Below are positions 22,047 to 31,236 of a DNA stretch of 64,000 nucleotides, piece by piece (the stretch's first letter is position 1; the number at the start of each line of letters is the position of its first letter). This stretch comes from Flavobacterium sp. DG2-3. GTDB taxonomy: Bacteria; Bacteroidota; Bacteroidia; Flavobacteriales; Flavobacteriaceae. Both the position numbers and the translations under genes were made by a program. The stretch is taken from positions 1 to 64,000 of the forward strand of contig NZ_JAVAMB010000009.1 of NCBI RefSeq assembly GCF_030730925.1. Reading direction: 5' to 3'. Below the pieces are notes generated by a model. That model was not told the DNA's origin, did no database searches, and saw only the letters and a program-made list of their open reading frames with translations.

Positions 22047-22757
22047 TTACTTTTTCAGAAACAGATTATTGATAATAGACAACAACACATAAAAAGCAAT
22101 AATCAACGGAATCGCAGTATATTGAAGCAAAACAACCATTAGTACCGAAATAATCAGAAACACAATTTGAAGTGTATTTTCTTTAAAACTGAATTTTTTA
22201 ATTTTTAAAGAAAACAGCGGAATCTCAGCATTTAAAATATAAGCACTGCATACTGTTATTATCAGTAAAACCCATTGATTAGTTAAAATTTCCAAAATCA
22301 TCAAAGAATCTGAAAACGAAATAACCAAAGGAAGACTTAAAATAAATAAGGCGTTTGCTGGAGTTGGCAATCCAATAAAAGAATCTGTCTGGCGCGTATC
22401 GATATTAAAATTAGCCAAACGATAACAAGATCCTAAAGTGATGATAAATCCTAAAAATGGAATTGCTGGGTGAGTGCCTAGTTCGTGCGCGCTATTGGTA
22501 AACATGCTGTACATTACATATCCTGGAGTTACTCCACTTGTTACCATATCTGCCAAAGAATCCAACTGCAATCCAAGCGGGCTAGAAACTTTAAATAATC
22601 TGGCAAAAAAGCCATCAAAGAAATCAAAAAAGATTCCCAAGCAAACCATATAAAAAGCCATTAGATAATTATTTTCGGAAACATAAACAATTGCAACGCA
22701 GCCGCAGAAAAGATTAATTAATGTAATTAGGTTTGGAATGTGCTTTTTAATATTCAT
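22047..22757 (-). CDS. pssA: CDP-diacylglycerol-serine O-phosphatidyltransferase
   Basis: It makes phosphatidylserine, precursor of phosphatidylethanolamine, at the inner membrane. The CDP-alcohol phosphotransferase signature DG-x2-AR-x8-G-x3-D-x3-D is intact (DGFFAR, then GLQLDSLAD, about residues 47-71). Several membrane segments fill the 236 residues. The family's MNIKKHIPNLITLINLFCG start supports the ATG used. It is the upstream gene of a pair with the GH25 lysozyme and has a -7-type promoter at 22786-22793. Confidence 0.93.
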   Translation of the reverse strand: MNIKKHIPNLITLINLFCGCVAIVYVSENNYLMAFYMVCLGIFFDFFDGFFARLFKVSSPLGLQLDSLADMVTSGVTPGYVMYSMFTNSAHELGTHPAIPFLGFIITLGSCYRLANFNIDTRQTDSFIGLPTPANALFILSLPLVISFSDSLMILEILTNQWVLLIITVCSAYILNAEIPLFSLKIKKFSFKENTLQIVFLIISVLMVVLLQYTAIPLIIAFYVLLSIINNLFLKK

Positions 22758-22785
22758 AGCTTTATTTTTTGATAATGGCAGAGAA

Positions 22786-22813
22786 CAAATTTAGTATAAT
22801 AACTGGATGCAAA
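22786..22813 (-). promoter_or_regulatory. Promoter upstream of pssA
   Basis: TAAATTTG on the minus strand (complement of 22786-22793) matches TAnnTTTG, with TTTG (complement of 22810-22813) 16 bp upstream. Confidence 0.5.
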
Positions 22814-22898
22814 ACGAGTTTTTTAGAGAGTTTTTTATTTCTAAATACGACTTTGGGAATATTTAAGCAAAGGAACTTATTAGATGAGTAAAATATTA

Positions 22899-22906
22899 TA
22901 TTTTTG
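22899..22906 (+). promoter_or_regulatory. -7 promoter element of the PorV-like gene
   Basis: TATTTTTG matches TAnnTTTG and lies 43 bp upstream of the TTG start at 22950. Confidence 0.45.
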
Positions 22907-22949
22907 ATAAAAATTTAAAAACAGGCCTCGATCTGCAAAAACATATACG

Positions 22950-24017
22950 TTGAAGAAATATTTAGTGTTTTTATTCTTTTGGAGTTGTACTTTTCAGTAT
23001 GCGCAAACCGTTCGAAAATATTCGAATGAATTTATGAATATTGGAGTCGATGCCGCTGCTCTCGGAATGGCAAGTGCCGTAACTGCTTCTACCACTGATG
23101 TAAATTCTGTTTACTGGAATCCGGCAGGTTTGACACATCTGGAAGATCATCAGATTGCTTTAATGCACGCCAGTTATTTTGCCAATATTGCCCAATACGA
23201 TTACATAGGCTACGCAAGCCCGATTGATGACAGAAGTGCTTGGGGAATTTCGATGATTCGTTTTGGAGTAGACGACATTATGGACACTACGCAATTAATC
23301 GACAGCCAAGGAAACATCGATTACAATAGAATCAGGCTGTTTTCTACTGCAGATTATGGTTTTACTTTTTCTTATGCGAGAGAACTTCCTATCGAAGGAT
23401 TTCAATATGGTGTAAATGCAAAAGTGATTCGAAGAGTAATTGGAAAATTTGCCAATTCGTGGGGATTTGGATTTGATGTCGGACTTCAGTTTGAAAGAAA
23501 TGACTGGAAATTTGGTTTAATGCTTCGCGATATAACCACAACTTACAACGTTTGGAATATTGACGAAGAAGAATATGCTAAAATTGCCAATGCGATTCCG
23601 GGAGAAAATAATGAGTTGCCAGAAAATACAGAAATAACATTGCCAAAAGCACAATTGGGAGTTTCAAAAAGATTTGATTTTCATAACGAATGCAGTCTTG
23701 TAACTTCTGCAAATTTAAATATGCGTTTTGAGCAGACGAATGATATTATTTCATCAAAAGTAGTAAGTATAGACCCAGCTCTAGGGTTTGAGTTTGGCTA
23801 TACCGATTTGGTCTTCGTACGCGCAGGTGCAGGGAATTTCCAAAATGTAACACAATTGGACAATACTGAAAAAGTAAATTTTCAGCCTAATATTGGTTTA
23901 GGCTTTAGGTATAAAGGCATACAAATTGATTACGCTCTAACCGATTTAGGAAATCAAAGCACGGCATTGTATTCTAATATTTTTTCCTTGAAAGTAGATT
24001 TGGGTATCTTTAGATAA
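22950..24017 (+). CDS. PorV/PorQ-family outer-membrane protein
   Basis: The 355-aa beta-barrel protein has a signal peptide (about 1-19). Translation must start at a TTG (MKKYLVFLFF), since the first in-frame ATG would remove the signal. NIGVDAAALGMASAVTA and VYWNPAGLTHLEDHQIAL are the PorV/UPF0164 hallmark near the N-terminus, and alternating beta strands with a final LKVDLGIFR complete the barrel. PorV-type proteins shuttle or anchor cargo in type IX secretion, but paralogues exist and the exact role here is open. A DUF4105 gene follows 36 bp downstream. Confidence 0.85.
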   Translation: MKKYLVFLFFWSCTFQYAQTVRKYSNEFMNIGVDAAALGMASAVTASTTDVNSVYWNPAGLTHLEDHQIALMHASYFANIAQYDYIGYASPIDDRSAWGISMIRFGVDDIMDTTQLIDSQGNIDYNRIRLFSTADYGFTFSYARELPIEGFQYGVNAKVIRRVIGKFANSWGFGFDVGLQFERNDWKFGLMLRDITTTYNVWNIDEEEYAKIANAIPGENNELPENTEITLPKAQLGVSKRFDFHNECSLVTSANLNMRFEQTNDIISSKVVSIDPALGFEFGYTDLVFVRAGAGNFQNVTQLDNTEKVNFQPNIGLGFRYKGIQIDYALTDLGNQSTALYSNIFSLKVDLGIFR

Positions 24018-24052
24018 TTATTTAAAACCATAAAACATTAAAATTTTAAATC

Positions 24053-25180
24053 ATGAAAACTGTCATGTTCAAAAAAGCACTTTTTACTTTATTATTCTTA
24101 TCCAGTTTTATTGGTTTTAGCCAAAGTCTAGCTTTATCTAAAGATGCTAAAGTAAGTATTTTGACCTGCGGATTGGGAAATGAAACGTATTCTTATTTTG
24201 GGCATACGGGAATTAGAGTTTTAGATCCTGGAAACAACTTTGATGTTGTTTACAATTATGGAACTTTTGATTTTAGAACGCCTAATTTCGTAATGAAATT
24301 TGCAAAAGGAGATTTACAATATTTTGCAACCGTGCATTCGTATGCCGATTTTTTCAACGAATATACCTATGAGAAGAGAAGCATTTATGAGCAGGAATTA
24401 CTGATTTCTCAAGATTTAAAGCAAAAACTTTTTGATCAATTAAACGCTGTTTTAGATTCTGAAGAGCGTTACTATACTTATAAATTCATTGATAAAAACT
24501 GCACCTCTATGGTCGTTGATGTTGTGAATAAAACTTTAGGCGGAAATGTGATTGTAAAAAAAGACGATACAGACAAAACTTATCGTTCTATTCTCTTCCC
24601 TTACTTTGACGGTCATTTCTATGATCAGTTGGGAACCAGTATTATTTTTGGAACAAAAGTCGATCAAATGGGAACAAGAATTTTTCTTCCATTTGAATTG
24701 AAAAACAGTTTAGACAAAACTACTTTTCAAAATAAACCATTGGCGGCAAAAAGCAAAACACTATTAGAGTTCACAAAAGAAACACCAAAATCTTGGTGGA
24801 ACAACATTTACACGTATCTCTTCATCTTGCTTTTTGTAATCTTTGCAAGAAACAAAACAGTTGATAAAATCTATTTTTCGATTCTATCATTAATTGGAAT
24901 ATTCTTCGTTATTATGGGATTTTACTCTTTTCACCAAGAACTGGCAATGAATTATAATGTTCTATTATTTAGTCCTCTTTTATTGGTTTTAGTTTTGTTC
25001 TCCATTTTCAAAAACAAATTATGGACTTATAGATTTTCGCTAATCAACTTTGTACTTTTAGTAATTTACTTTTTGTTTTTGATTAACAAAGCACATTTCT
25101 TTATCACGTTACCATTAATCATTACAAGCGGAGTAGTTCTGTACGAACAGCAATCCGCAACAAAAGACCAATCCCGATAA
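24053..25180 (+). CDS. DUF4105 (Lnb_N-type) membrane protein
   Basis: A signal peptide (about 1-23, ending GFSQ) is followed by a periplasmic domain (about 24-230) with TCGLGNETYSYFGHTGIRV, VVYNYGTFDF and DKNCTSMVVDVV. The remaining 110 residues form four or five membrane segments. DUF4105 corresponds to the N-terminal domain of Lnb, a lipoprotein N-acyltransferase, and His and Cys residues in these motifs are candidate active-site residues. The lipoprotein-acylation role is an inference from the family. A second Met at 24065 is a possible alternative start. It ends 10 bp from the convergent glycan gene. Confidence 0.82.
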   Translation: MKTVMFKKALFTLLFLSSFIGFSQSLALSKDAKVSILTCGLGNETYSYFGHTGIRVLDPGNNFDVVYNYGTFDFRTPNFVMKFAKGDLQYFATVHSYADFFNEYTYEKRSIYEQELLISQDLKQKLFDQLNAVLDSEERYYTYKFIDKNCTSMVVDVVNKTLGGNVIVKKDDTDKTYRSILFPYFDGHFYDQLGTSIIFGTKVDQMGTRIFLPFELKNSLDKTTFQNKPLAAKSKTLLEFTKETPKSWWNNIYTYLFILLFVIFARNKTVDKIYFSILSLIGIFFVIMGFYSFHQELAMNYNVLLFSPLLLVLVLFSIFKNKLWTYRFSLINFVLLVIYFLFLINKAHFFITLPLIITSGVVLYEQQSATKDQSR

Positions 25181-25190
25181 TAATCTAAAA

Positions 25191-26585
25191 TTACTGACCT
25201 CTGTAAAACAGAACTGTCGTAATAGTTTTGAAAGTGATGCTTAAATCAAGAAAAACACTTCTGTGCTTGATATAGTACAAATCATATTGAAGTTTAATCA
25301 AACTTTCGTCGATTGATTCTCCGTATGAATAATTGACCTGTGCCCAACCTGTAAGCCCCGGTTTAATCACATGGCGCGTTTCATAAAAAGGCATTACAGC
25401 GGCAATTTCTTCAACAAAAAAAGGACGCTCAGGTCTCGGGCCAATTACAGCCATATCTCCTTTTAAAATATTGATGAATTGTGGAAGTTCGTCAATTCTA
25501 GTTTTACGCATAAATTTCCCGAAAGGCGTAACTCTTTTATCATTATGAACAGCAAAAACAGCTCCATTGGTTTCTGAATTCTCTGTCATGGTTCTAAACT
25601 TATAGATTTCGAAAACCACTCCGTTTTTACCTACTCTTTCCTGCGTATAAAAAAGGCTTCCTTTATTGGCGAAGATGTTACAAATAAAAATTATCGGGGC
25701 GAAAACTAGAGAAACTAAAAGACCTAAAACAGAAAAGACGATTTCAATCAGTCGAGTAAAAAACAAATAGAGTTTGTTATTATTGCTTCTACTAAAAGGG
25801 AAAAACCTATAAAAGTCTCTTTCTATATAATGAACAGGAATTCGCTGCGTTTTGCTCTCGTAAACCTGAGTATATTCTCTAATAATATTTCCTTTTTCTA
25901 GCAAATGAAGTAACTGCTGGTACAAATCTGAAGTAATACCATCAGTTTTTTGTGATGCAATAATAATCTCCGAGACATTGTGTGTAGAAACAAAATGCTC
26001 TAAATCCTCCTTTTTTATTTCTTTCACATAATGAAAATCTAAATTTTCTTCTGCAATAGAGTCGGAGTTTACAAAACCAATAATTTTATAATGCGGATCA
26101 ACATTTTCAAGTCCTAAAACTAATCGTTCGACTTCACTTTGACCACAAATCAAAACCACATTTTGTGAGAATCGATGAGAAGCTAGAAAATAACAGTAAA
26201 ATAATCGCCATGCTAAAAGTGTAATTAATATTGTAAAGTAGAATATTAATATAATTAACCTTTGTTTTGGAAGAACAGGGGAAAGTATTGGCGTGAATAA
26301 ATAAGCTAAAACAGTGACTGTGGCAGTAAAAACAACATTTTGCAGAATCTGAAGATGATTGCTTGCAACTTGCAAATTATAAATTTCGAATATTACGCCA
26401 AAAATGTAAAGATAGCCTATAAGCAGAAGAATGCTTAACGAACTATGGACATCAAAATCGAAGTAATGATAATTAAATATTAAGCTTAGTAGATATAAAG
26501 CAGATAAGATAAAAACAGCATCGAAAGAAAGAAGCAATATTTTCCTCTCCGAAATTTCGAAATGCATTTTCTTTTTTGATGACAT
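25191..26585 (-). CDS. Polyprenyl-phosphate sugar-1-phosphate transferase
   Basis: It transfers a sugar-1-phosphate from a nucleotide sugar to undecaprenyl phosphate, starting glycan assembly. An N-terminal membrane region of four or five helices is followed by a CoA-binding-like domain and the bacterial sugar-transferase domain (about 270-460). Motifs include YKFRTM, RKTRIDELPQFINILKGDM, GPRPERPFF and PGLTGWAQVNYSYG. The start is placed at ATG 26585 (MSSKKKMHFEIS, 464 aa). A TTG at 26621 lies in a TACATTTG promoter element. It is the last gene of the locus, convergent with DUF4105. The sugar (glucose, galactose or amino sugar) is unclear. Confidence 0.9.
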   Translation of the reverse strand: MSSKKKMHFEISERKILLLSFDAVFILSALYLLSLIFNYHYFDFDVHSSLSILLLIGYLYIFGVIFEIYNLQVASNHLQILQNVVFTATVTVLAYLFTPILSPVLPKQRLIILIFYFTILITLLAWRLFYCYFLASHRFSQNVVLICGQSEVERLVLGLENVDPHYKIIGFVNSDSIAEENLDFHYVKEIKKEDLEHFVSTHNVSEIIIASQKTDGITSDLYQQLLHLLEKGNIIREYTQVYESKTQRIPVHYIERDFYRFFPFSRSNNNKLYLFFTRLIEIVFSVLGLLVSLVFAPIIFICNIFANKGSLFYTQERVGKNGVVFEIYKFRTMTENSETNGAVFAVHNDKRVTPFGKFMRKTRIDELPQFINILKGDMAVIGPRPERPFFVEEIAAVMPFYETRHVIKPGLTGWAQVNYSYGESIDESLIKLQYDLYYIKHRSVFLDLSITFKTITTVLFYRGQ

Positions 26586-26618
26586 CACTGTAGGTTTAAA
26601 TTTGGTTATTGGGCAGAG

Positions 26619-26626
26619 CAAATGTA
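26619..26626 (-). promoter_or_regulatory. -7 promoter element of the sugar-transferase gene
   Basis: TACATTTG on the minus strand matches TAnnTTTG, 33 bp before the chosen ATG, which suggests the last gene of the locus can be transcribed separately. Confidence 0.5.
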
Positions 26627-26650
26627 TCGCAAAAAAATATAACTAATCTG

Positions 26651-27991
26651 TTAATTTTCTGTTTCTTCGGGAATTTTTATTTGGACAGAAAGGAGGCACA
26701 ATGCGTATACAAAGGCTGGGGCGGCTGTTCGCATTGCTGCATGGTTAATTGTTAGAAGCCAAAAAACGTAAAATGAAAAGAAATAAAGATGCTGTTTATT
26801 ATTTAAATATGATACCAATGGAACTAAACCCAATAATATAAGTCCTAAGATTCCAAACAAACCATGCTCACTAATCATACGCGTAATCTCATTATGAGAG
26901 GCGGCTTCTTCTCCAAAGGTTTCTTTTCGGACTTCTTTTCCCATTCCTGCCCCAATTCCTAATATCGGGTTTTTATAAAAAACCTGCAGTTCTTCACCCA
27001 TAATTTCTTCACGACCACCTAATCGATCTTTTTTTTCTCTTCCTCGTGCATCCTGATTAGCGTATCTCTTTTCTATCATCCCATAGGTTTGTATAGAAGA
27101 ATATGTCCAAATACAGGTTGCCATAACTCCAGTCATAATAAAGACTAAAACAAATTTACTCCTGCCTTTTGCATTAGAATTTCTATATAGCAAAAATAGC
27201 AAACATATAATCATAGCTATAGCAGTAAACACTCCACCTCTAGAAAAAGTCACAATACCTCTATAAGATATAAAAATAAACAGAGCACCATTTATCAATA
27301 ATGTAATCTTAGATTTTGAAAATAATATTAATTGTGTAAAAAAAACAAATATTCCTAAACCTAAAATGGTTGACACCTGATTAGGACCAAAACCTCCGGA
27401 TGTCTCATAATTTGACTGTGTACCCGTAATAACATCTTTAACACTTGGATTATATAAAAAAAGATAAACTGTTGTGGTAATGATTGGAAACCCTATGCAA
27501 AGTAAAATATTTTGAAGACCACTAAAAGAAATTCTACGTTGAAACGTATAGATTGTAGCTATACCCAAACAAACAGGGCCTGATAAGTTAAAGAATAAAA
27601 CTTTTTTAACATCTGTTTCAATACTTGCATTATAAACCGTCATGAAAATACCCGGTAACAACAAAAGCAAAAAAAACAAATAAATAAAACCATTTTTAGA
27701 AAAGTTACTGTAGAACATTCCTAAAAACATAAAAAATATAACTGAAAACTTTACGTACTCGTTATTAAAATTACCTCCAGTCATTCGTAAAAAAACCTCT
27801 ACTCCAACTAAATAAGCGCTAACGTAAAGTACTTCCTGATTCTTATTTTTATTTTTATAAACAAGTACAAATCCAATTACAGGAATTAACAAAGCATAAA
27901 TCTTGGATATAAATGGTGCAAAAAAAATGATCAATGCAATTAATGCATGGAAAATTATTAATGCGAAATAACTAAGCTTTATGTTGTTCAT
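26651..27991 (-). CDS. O-antigen ligase/polymerase-like membrane protein
   Basis: The 446-aa protein has about ten to twelve membrane segments. It has a long periplasmic loop with GREEIMGEELQVFYKNPILG and ASHNEITRMISEHGLFG, features of the Wzy_C/WaaL family in which a loop histidine and arginines are functional. Such proteins either polymerise O-units or ligate finished glycan to lipid A. Because this locus has an ABC exporter rather than a flippase in view, ligation is the more natural reading, but a polymerase cannot be excluded. A -7 promoter lies just upstream. Confidence 0.82.
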   Translation of the reverse strand: MNNIKLSYFALIIFHALIALIIFFAPFISKIYALLIPVIGFVLVYKNKNKNQEVLYVSAYLVGVEVFLRMTGGNFNNEYVKFSVIFFMFLGMFYSNFSKNGFIYLFFLLLLLPGIFMTVYNASIETDVKKVLFFNLSGPVCLGIATIYTFQRRISFSGLQNILLCIGFPIITTTVYLFLYNPSVKDVITGTQSNYETSGGFGPNQVSTILGLGIFVFFTQLILFSKSKITLLINGALFIFISYRGIVTFSRGGVFTAIAMIICLLFLLYRNSNAKGRSKFVLVFIMTGVMATCIWTYSSIQTYGMIEKRYANQDARGREKKDRLGGREEIMGEELQVFYKNPILGIGAGMGKEVRKETFGEEAASHNEITRMISEHGLFGILGLILLGLVPLVSYLNNKQHLYFFSFYVFWLLTINHAAMRTAAPAFVYALCLLSVQIKIPEETEN

Positions 27992-28008
27992 TTAATTTAT
28001 TATTTTCA

Positions 28009-28016
28009 CAAAAGTA
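28009..28016 (-). promoter_or_regulatory. -7 promoter element before the ligase/polymerase gene
   Basis: TACTTTTG on the minus strand matches TAnnTTTG. It lies between the stop of the upstream glycosyltransferase (28018) and the ATG at 27991. Confidence 0.45.
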
Positions 28017-28017
28017 C

Positions 28018-29088
28018 TTAAAGATTTAACCATGATAGATAGTTGCTTAAAATTAAATCTTTTCCAAAATTGTTTTCGACAAAGGATTTTAAATGATCTC
28101 CCATTTCTTTACGCGTATCTGTTTCCTGAATCAATTTTTGAACTGAATTTACAAACTGATCTAAATTATTTGATTCTATCAAAATACCTGCTTTATTTGA
28201 ATATATAATTCCTGAAATCTCTCCTACATTTGTCGCAACAACTGGCAAACCAGCAAGACCATATTCCAGAACTGCCAATGGAAGTCCCTCTGAAACTGAA
28301 GTTAAAACTCCAATCTGACATTGTTTTAGCAGATCGTGAGTATTTTCTAAAGCTCCATAAAAAAAAATGGTTCCATCGAGATTAAGTTCTTTTACTTTAC
28401 TAACTAATTTTGCACTATAGTGATCATTAAAATCTTTTCCCATTAAATGAAATGTCCAGTCCGGAAATTTTTTATGAATGTGAGAAGCTCCTTCAATTAA
28501 TAATTCGTGATTTTTTTGTGGGCGTAAATTTGCAACACAAATTATTCTTTTGTTATTTTCTCCCTTCAATAGAGAAGGCGCTGAGGCTGGTGTTGACAGC
28601 TCAACAAAATTAGGAAGATATACTATCTTTTTGCATTTCAAATAACTTTCCGCCCATTTCTGAAGTGATAGATTAACCGAAATAGTACCTGAAAACAATA
28701 AGGAAACAAATTTGAGAATTATATTTTTTCTAACTTTTAAATCTTGCGAAATACCATAATGATCATGCCAGATAATTTTAGTCTTTGGCCTTGTAAACTT
28801 AGCTAAAACTGCAATAAAAAAAGAAGAACTGTGCGCATGAATAATTTGAATTTTATTTCTTTGAAGATAACTTCTCAATTTGAAAACAGCTTTCAAATCT
28901 ATCCCTGAATTTCTTTTTAAAAATAAATAAGATACATTTTTATTAAGATGAGACTTTAACATTCCTTCTTTACGAGTTGTAATTAAACCCGAGAATTCGA
29001 TTCTGTCTGCAAGTGCGTTGGCATAATTAACGGCCATCTTTTCTGCGCCTCCGGTCTCTAAAGAATCAATAATCTGAACAATCCTCAT
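28018..29088 (-). CDS. GT4-family glycosyltransferase (356 aa)
   Basis: This retaining GT-B enzyme has no signal peptide and should work at the cytoplasmic face. The donor-binding EX7E motif is EGLPLAVLE (about 270-278), followed by GLAGLPVVATNVGE, and the N-terminal IDSLETGGAEKMAVN is typical of GT4. An acceptor-facing HAHSSSFFIAVLAK lies near residue 85. It is separated from the next upstream gene by only 2 bp, which indicates cotranscription. The donor and acceptor sugars are not predictable from these motifs. Confidence 0.87.
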   Translation of the reverse strand: MRIVQIIDSLETGGAEKMAVNYANALADRIEFSGLITTRKEGMLKSHLNKNVSYLFLKRNSGIDLKAVFKLRSYLQRNKIQIIHAHSSSFFIAVLAKFTRPKTKIIWHDHYGISQDLKVRKNIILKFVSLLFSGTISVNLSLQKWAESYLKCKKIVYLPNFVELSTPASAPSLLKGENNKRIICVANLRPQKNHELLIEGASHIHKKFPDWTFHLMGKDFNDHYSAKLVSKVKELNLDGTIFFYGALENTHDLLKQCQIGVLTSVSEGLPLAVLEYGLAGLPVVATNVGEISGIIYSNKAGILIESNNLDQFVNSVQKLIQETDTRKEMGDHLKSFVENNFGKDLILSNYLSWLNL

Positions 29089-29090
29089 TT

Positions 29091-30203
29091 TTAAAGTAAT
29101 GTTTTTATTTCAGTTTCAAAAAGTTCTGTGGTAAAATTTTGAGACCACTTTTGTGCTAATTGGCTTTTAGATCTAAAATCGTCCTCATTTTTTATAATTG
29201 AAATAAGCTGTTCTAAATCTTTTTCTAAATCCATATGCAATAAGGTTCCCCTTTTTCCATAATCCAGCATAAATGGAACGCATGAAACCGCTGTTGCAAT
29301 AGGCAGAGCTCCCCAAAACATACCTTCTGCAATTGCTTTTGGCCAGCCTTCGCTTTTTGATGGCAATATTACGAAATGACTTTGTTTGAAAGCCTCTTTT
29401 AGTATTCCTTTATTTTGATTTCCCTTTAAAATAATTTGCTTTTTAAGGTTATTCTTTTCAAAGTAAGTTTGTAAAGAAAATCTTTGTTCTCCTTCGCCAT
29501 ATAAATCTAAGGTAATATTATAGCCTTTTTTTATTAATTGCTCTACAAGTTGTATGGCATACATCGGATTTTTACCTGTAACTAAACTTCCAACAAAAAT
29601 AAATTTAACTCCATCTTCAAATCTTCTTTTCTCTATATTTTCCTTTTCAGATTCTGGATAAGTAGCGGTAAAAAAAGATTTTATATTTTTAGATTGCCCG
29701 TTCCATTCTCCGTAAGCTAGTACCTCAATATTCTTAGTCAAAAATGTATTATTCAGAATATATTTTTGTAGTTTATAAGTCCATGGCTGTTTACTCTTAG
29801 GATCCCAATTACCGGCATATTTTGCAGTTTTTCTTTTTTTCGGAAAGAAAATCTGAATGACACATCCTATTAACCCCATATTTCCCGGACATCGCAGATG
29901 AATATGATCTGCAGCTTTGATCACCGAGAAAATATTCCAGATAATAATTGGAAGTTTAAATATTGAACTGAAAATATTTTTTACATTGGTAAAACTAAAA
30001 TCAGGAACTTTCCTAAAATCTATATTTTTATGTTGATAGGAAATATCGATCTGAGTGGGCCGACCTATTTTTAATGGAGCAACAATAATTACTTCGTCCA
30101 CATACTTCAGCCATATATTCATTTCATGAATATATGGAGCATATCCAAAATATTCAATTTCGTGCTGAATATGATTTACATGAGTTATGATTGCAAACTT
30201 CAT
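29091..30203 (-). CDS. GT4-like glycosyltransferase (370 aa)
   Basis: The GT-B fold is inferred from the C-terminal EX7E motif EGWPKAIAE and the KFIFVGSLVTGKNPMYAI opening of the second half. The N-terminal domain (CPGNMGLIGCVIQ) is less typical, so it may be a divergent branch. Its start overlaps the stop of the gene upstream by one base (TAATG). No membrane anchor is seen. The transferred sugar is unknown. Confidence 0.85.
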   Translation of the reverse strand: MKFAIITHVNHIQHEIEYFGYAPYIHEMNIWLKYVDEVIIVAPLKIGRPTQIDISYQHKNIDFRKVPDFSFTNVKNIFSSIFKLPIIIWNIFSVIKAADHIHLRCPGNMGLIGCVIQIFFPKKRKTAKYAGNWDPKSKQPWTYKLQKYILNNTFLTKNIEVLAYGEWNGQSKNIKSFFTATYPESEKENIEKRRFEDGVKFIFVGSLVTGKNPMYAIQLVEQLIKKGYNITLDLYGEGEQRFSLQTYFEKNNLKKQIILKGNQNKGILKEAFKQSHFVILPSKSEGWPKAIAEGMFWGALPIATAVSCVPFMLDYGKRGTLLHMDLEKDLEQLISIIKNEDDFRSKSQLAQKWSQNFTTELFETEIKTLL

Positions 30204-31225
30204 TATTGTTCTGTTGTCAATTTTTTTAGTGCAGTATTTGGTTTATTAAATAATAAGCTCCACCACCCAAATACTCTTCCTAGATATTCCGTTAAAGGCG
30301 CTTTTTTATTTTTTTCTGTTATTATGTTACTGAATCTTATTAAAGTTAGCAAAATAGTAATAGCGTTCCATTTTAATCTTGCTCTCAAATCCGGTTTCGG
30401 ATTTTTTATCCTCCAGACGTACCAACCATTTCTAACCACCATTTTTCCATATTTAAATTGGTTTGGTCTACCGGCAGGGTCATGAAAATGATTTAGTTTT
30501 GCATTGGTATTAATTACATTTTTCCCAAACTGCAGTGCTCTTAAACTAAAGTCAGCATCTTCATATAAACCGTAACCTTCAAAAAATTTTGAAAATTTTA
30601 TTTTATCGAATATTTTTTTTCTAAAAGCCATCGACATTCCAATCAACAAATCTACTTCATATGTTTTTCCGGTCAGAGGAAAGCCACATGTTCTTCCATG
30701 AGAATAATCAGGCATTTTTCCGGGACCTAAATTGGAAGCTAAACCAAAATAATTGCGAGCGATATTTCTTAAACCTTCAGGATAAAAATATTCTTCAAAC
30801 AAATAATATTTCTTCGTATTATAATTTTTTCCTTCTTCCTGAATTTTCCATTTATTTTCGTTTATGGCAACACCTCCTACTCCTGTTACTTCTGAATTAT
30901 TTTGAAATGTCTTAATAATTTCTTCAAAATAGTTGGATTCCAGAACAGTGTCGTCATCCAGAAAACATATAATTTCTGAACCACCATTTAGTTTAGAAAT
31001 TCCGAAATTGCGTTGTTTAGTCAACCCACGATTTTCATCGCTTACTCTTATATATTTTAAATTTTTAAAACTATTATTTTTTAAAAGACTTTCTGTTTCA
31101 TCATTTGTCGAGCCATCAATAATTAAAATTTCATCAGGATATAACGTCTGATTTTTAACTGACTGAAGTAAACTCAGCAAAGGCTGAGGACGCATGTATG
31201 TACAAAGTATTAATGAAAATTGCAT
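30203..31225 (-). CDS. GT2-family glycosyltransferase (340 aa)
   Basis: This GT-A fold enzyme has LILCTYMRPQPLLSLLQS at the start, IIDGST at 35-40, and the metal-binding LDDDT at about 89-93. YEDADFSLRA near residue 215 supplies a candidate catalytic acidic residue. A C-terminal amphipathic stretch may associate with the membrane. It overlaps the downstream GT4 start by one base and follows a methyltransferase gene by 11 bp. It probably adds one residue of the repeat unit. Confidence 0.88.
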   Translation of the reverse strand: MQFSLILCTYMRPQPLLSLLQSVKNQTLYPDEILIIDGSTNDETESLLKNNSFKNLKYIRVSDENRGLTKQRNFGISKLNGGSEIICFLDDDTVLESNYFEEIIKTFQNNSEVTGVGGVAINENKWKIQEEGKNYNTKKYYLFEEYFYPEGLRNIARNYFGLASNLGPGKMPDYSHGRTCGFPLTGKTYEVDLLIGMSMAFRKKIFDKIKFSKFFEGYGLYEDADFSLRALQFGKNVINTNAKLNHFHDPAGRPNQFKYGKMVVRNGWYVWRIKNPKPDLRARLKWNAITILLTLIRFSNIITEKNKKAPLTEYLGRVFGWWSLLFNKPNTALKKLTTEQ

Positions 31226-31236
31226 AAATTTTAATA

